From an uncultured Actinoplanes sp. (lineage in GTDB: Bacteria; Actinomycetota; Actinomycetes; Mycobacteriales; Micromonosporaceae): a stretch of DNA of 7,622 bases. The stretch covers positions 1 through 7,622 of the forward strand of contig CAKUMG010000247.1 in NCBI GenBank assembly GCA_934667465.1, read 5' to 3'. This document shows, in pieces, positions 5,910-7,622 of this stretch; positions within the stretch are counted from its first letter, which is position 1, and each line of letters starts with the position of its first letter. The notes below the pieces were generated by a model, which saw only the letters and a list, made by a program, of their open reading frames with translations, was not told the DNA's origin and did not search any database. The translations under genes were made by a program, and so were the position numbers.

Positions 5910-7427
5910 TCAGCGGCTCGTGATGACCTCGAGCAGATCCTTGGCGGTGTCGCACCTGTCGAACAGCGCGCCGACGTGCTTGCGGGTGCCCCGCTCGGGT
6001 TCCATCATCGGGACCCGGACGAGGGACTCGCGGCCGACGTCGAAGATGACCGAGTCCCAGCTCGCGGCGACCACTTCGGACGCGTAGCGGGCCAGGCACT
6101 GGCCGCGGAAGTACGCCCGGGTGTCCTCGGGCGGTTCCACCATCGCGCGCCGCACCTCCTCCTCGTCGAGGAGCGTCTTCATCGAGCCCCGGGCCACCAG
6201 CCGGTGGTAGAGGCCCTTCTCCGGGCGGACGTCGGAGTACTGCAGGTCGACGAGCTGGAGCTTCGGCGACGACCAGGGCAGTTCCTCGCGTTCCCGGTAG
6301 CCCTCGAGCAGGCGCAGCTTGGCGACCCAGTCGAGCTCGTCGGAGCACTTCATGGGGTCGTCGCCGAGCCGGGTCAGGATGCTCTCCCAGCGGGTGAGCA
6401 CGTCGGCGGTCTGGTCGTCCACGTCGGTGCCGTAGCGCTCCTCGACGAACTGCCGGGCCCGCTCGTAGTAGGCCCACTGCAGGTCGAGCGCGGTGAGCCG
6501 GCGGCCGTCGCGCAGCCGCATGAGGTGCTTGAGCGTGGGGTCGTGGCTGACCGCCTTGAGCTCGGAGACGGGGTCGGCGATGCCGAGCTCGCCGGTGAAG
6601 ACCTTCTCCTCGATCATGGCGAGGATCAGGGAGGTGGTGCCGACCTTGAGGTAGGTGGAGATCTCGGAGAGGTTGGCGTCGCCGATGATCACGTGGAGGC
6701 GGCGGTACTTGTCGGCGTCGGAGTGGGGTTCGTCGCGGGTGTTGATGATCGGGCGCTTGAGGGTGGTCTCGAGTCCGACCTCGACCTCGAAGAAGTCGGC
6801 GCGCGAGGAGATCTGGAAGCCGCTGCCGGTGCCGTCCTGTCCGATGCCGACGCGGCCCACGCCGGTGACGATCTGCCGGGTCACGAAGAACGGTGTCAGG
6901 TGCGCGACGTTGTCGGCGAACGGCGTCTGGCGTCGCATGAGGTAGTTCTCGTGTGACCCGTACGAGGCGCCCTTGTTGTCGGTGTTGTTCTTGTAGAGCT
7001 GGATGCGGTGGGTGCCGGGGATGGTCGCCGCGCGCCGGGCGGCCTCGGCCATGACGCGCTCGCCGGCCTTGTCCCAGCGGACGATGTCGAGCGGGGTGGT
7101 GCATTCGGGGGTGCTGTATTCGGGGTGCGCGTGGTCGACGTAGAGCCGGGCGCCGTTGGTCAGTATCACGTTCGCCAGGCCGAGGTCCTCGTCGGCGAGC
7201 GCGTCGGCCGGGTCGTAGGCCGCCCCGGAGTAGGTGAAGCCGCGGGCGTCGCGCAGCGGCGACTCCTCTTCGTAGTCCCACCGGGCGCGCCCGCCGCGGG
7301 TGAGTTCGGGCCGGGCGCCGTAGGCGTTGACGACCTGCGAGCTGGTGACCATCGGGTTGGCGCCGGGCTGTCCGGGCACGGAGATTCCGTACTCGACCTC
7401 GGTGCCCATAATCCGCCGAACGCTCAT
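5910..7427 (-). CDS. dop: Deamidase/depupylase Dop
   Basis: Dop is the PafA paralogue that hydrolyses the Pup-lysine isopeptide bond (depupylase) and, where Pup ends in Gln, deamidates it. The 505 residues, from ATG 7427, have the usual length of about 500. Seen: [10 protein letters not shown] (residues 7-16) with metal-binding Glu10 and Glu12; the Dop-specific insertion (about 40-83, rich in charged residues, including [15 protein letters not shown]) that PafA lacks; [18 protein letters not shown] (91-108), with Asp98 as the likely nucleophile/base; [56 protein letters not shown] lies 7 nt before the ATG, and [14 protein letters not shown] matches the start of other Dops; starts further up add 37 residues without family similarity. 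Since Pup here ends in Glu, only the depupylase activity should matter. It is the first gene after the presumed arc/mpa and is preceded by a 13-codon ORF overlapping its start. Confidence 0.97.
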   Translation of the reverse strand: MSVRRIMGTEVEYGISVPGQPGANPMVTSSQVVNAYGARPELTRGGRARWDYEEESPLRDARGFTYSGAAYDPADALADEDLGLANVILTNGARLYVDHAHPEYSTPECTTPLDIVRWDKAGERVMAEAARRAATIPGTHRIQLYKNNTDNKGASYGSHENYLMRRQTPFADNVAHLTPFFVTRQIVTGVGRVGIGQDGTGSGFQISSRADFFEVEVGLETTLKRPIINTRDEPHSDADKYRRLHVIIGDANLSEISTYLKVGTTSLILAMIEEKVFTGELGIADPVSELKAVSHDPTLKHLMRLRDGRRLTALDLQWAYYERARQFVEERYGTDVDDQTADVLTRWESILTRLGDDPMKCSDELDWVAKLRLLEGYREREELPWSSPKLQLVDLQYSDVRPEKGLYHRLVARGSMKTLLDEEEVRRAMVEPPEDTRAYFRGQCLARYASEVVAASWDSVIFDVGRESLVRVPMMEPERGTRKHVGALFDRCDTAKDLLEVITSR

Positions 7428-7465
7428 GCGACCACTCCGCCCGCCACTGTGCTGCCGTTGCCCAT
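7424..7465 (-). CDS. Possible 13-residue upstream ORF of dop
   Basis: ATG 7465 opens a 13-codon frame, [13 protein letters not shown], whose TGA overlaps the dop start as ATGA (7427-7424). TAGGCT, a TANNNT-type -10 element, ends exactly six bases before this ATG, so transcription could begin on the ATG itself and the mini-ORF would be read from a leaderless message and hand ribosomes to dop. No Shine-Dalgarno motif precedes it. The peptide has no recognisable family and may matter only as a coupling device. This rests on spacing alone and could be chance. Confidence 0.35.
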   Translation of the reverse strand: MGNGSTVAGGVVA

Positions 7466-7471
7466 GCATCG

Positions 7472-7477
7472 AGCCTA
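7472..7477 (-). promoter_or_regulatory. Possible -10 element of a dop promoter
   Basis: TAGGCT (7477-7472, minus strand) fits TANNNT, with a predicted start at about 7465, some 38 bp before the dop ATG. The -35 region at 17-18 bp (GCGAGA/GGCGAG) is not consensus-like. The strong hairpin just upstream, which should end transcription from the preceding gene, makes a promoter somewhere in 7430-7560 likely. Confidence 0.3.
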
Positions 7478-7567
7478 GACGCTTCGTCGCCGGTTCTCGC
7501 CCTCGCGCGTGCGCGTCTCGCCACTCTGGGTAGATCAATCGTGGTGAAAGTGCCTCGCAGATGGGTT

Positions 7568-7601
7568 CGGCCCCGGGGCACCTCGCGGTGGCCCGGGGCC
7601 G
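7568..7601 (-). terminator. Strong GC hairpin, probable terminator of the gene preceding dop
   Basis: CGGCCCCGGG (7568-7577) is perfectly complementary in inverse orientation to CCCGGGGCCG (7592-7601). After one G-G mismatch, CACC/GGTG extends the stem by four more pairs around a TCGC loop, giving about 14 base pairs. There is no T-run, which is common for actinobacterial terminators. It lies 14 bp beyond the stop codon at 7616-7618, as expected for the end of the upstream gene. It is symmetrical and could act in either direction. Confidence 0.55.
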
Positions 7602-7615
7602 AGCTCGAGCTGGTG

Positions 7616-7622
7616 TTACAGG
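7616..7622 (-). CDS. Extreme 3' end of the upstream gene, probably proteasomal ATPase ARC/Mpa
   Basis: The last seven bases read on the minus strand as C-CTG-TAA: the third base of a codon ending in C, Leu, stop. Proteasomal ATPases ARC/Mpa end in Gln-Tyr-Leu, whose Tyr-Leu inserts into PrcA pockets and opens the gate; TAC-CTG-TAA would fit. arc/mpa is normally next to dop. Only one complete amino-acid codon is visible, so this is inference from context. Confidence 0.4.

Noticed and set aside
5197..6087. 296-codon plus-strand frame opposite the nuclease and pup
   Set aside because: Antisense to two genes with diagnostic motifs; no start context or homology.
5835..6956. 373-codon plus-strand frame opposite dop
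   Set aside because: Antisense shadow of dop with biased composition and no recognisable domain.
7428..7538. Upstream starts for Dop at 7538 or 7469
   Set aside because: The added residues are unlike Dop, and ATG 7427 has GGAG at proper spacing and the family start [14 protein letters not shown].
5815..7581. 588-codon minus-strand frame across dop
   Set aside because: Arg/Pro/Ala/Gly-rich shifted reading of dop; the dop frame has every family motif.
1..7622. CRISPR array, tRNA/rRNA genes, insertion sequence ends or phage attachment site
   Set aside because: No regularly spaced repeats, tRNA-like cloverleaf, transposase motif or flanking direct repeats around the nuclease gene were found by reading.

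Overview
The window is a high-GC actinobacterial chromosome segment carrying most of a Pup-proteasome locus. Reading leftward on the minus strand the order is dop (Pup deamidase/depupylase), pup, an HNH/endonuclease VII-type nuclease gene, prcB, prcA, pafA (Pup ligase), a small membrane-anchored protein and an O-methyltransferase. A 5'-truncated DUF3866-type gene enters from the left edge on the plus strand and meets the methyltransferase tail to tail. The very high G+C at third codon positions and the sequences of Dop, PrcA and PrcB suggest a Micromonosporaceae-like actinomycete such as Actinoplanes or Micromonospora. That placement is from memory of family sequences, not from a search.

Layout: 1-795 (+) partial DUF3866-like gene; 792-1442 (-) O-methyltransferase; 1457-1678 (-) 73-residue tail-anchored protein; 1702-3060 (-) pafA; 3061-3269 intergenic, with a candidate leaderless pafA promoter and an inverted repeat; 3270-4076 (-) prcA; 4130-4969 (-) prcB; 4888-5574 (-) endonuclease VII-like gene overlapping prcB by 82 bp; 5587-5802 (-) pup; 5803-5909 a spacer with a terminator-like hairpin and possible pup promoter; 5910-7427 (-) dop; 7428-7622 a leader with a 13-codon upstream ORF, a strong hairpin and, at the very edge, a Leu-stop that fits the C-terminus of the proteasomal ATPase ARC/Mpa.

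How the parts work together: PafA ligates the C-terminal glutamate of Pup to substrate lysines. Pup's disordered, helix-forming body is threaded by ARC/Mpa (expected just right of the window) into the 20S core built from PrcA (alpha) and PrcB (beta, N-terminal Thr protease). Dop removes Pup again. This Pup already ends in Gly-Gly-Glu, so Dop's deamidase step should not be needed here.

Most interesting points: a branched-DNA-type nuclease gene wedged between pup and prcB, with its 3' end overlapping the prcB propeptide region and the prcB ribosome-binding site inside its conserved C-terminal motif; a possible leaderless 13-codon ORF that ends in an ATGA overlap with the dop start; a leaderless arrangement at pafA; and one CTAG palindrome supplying the stop codons of two convergent genes. 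The core proteasome genes themselves look intact and ordinary. pafB/pafC and mpa/arc are not in the window.
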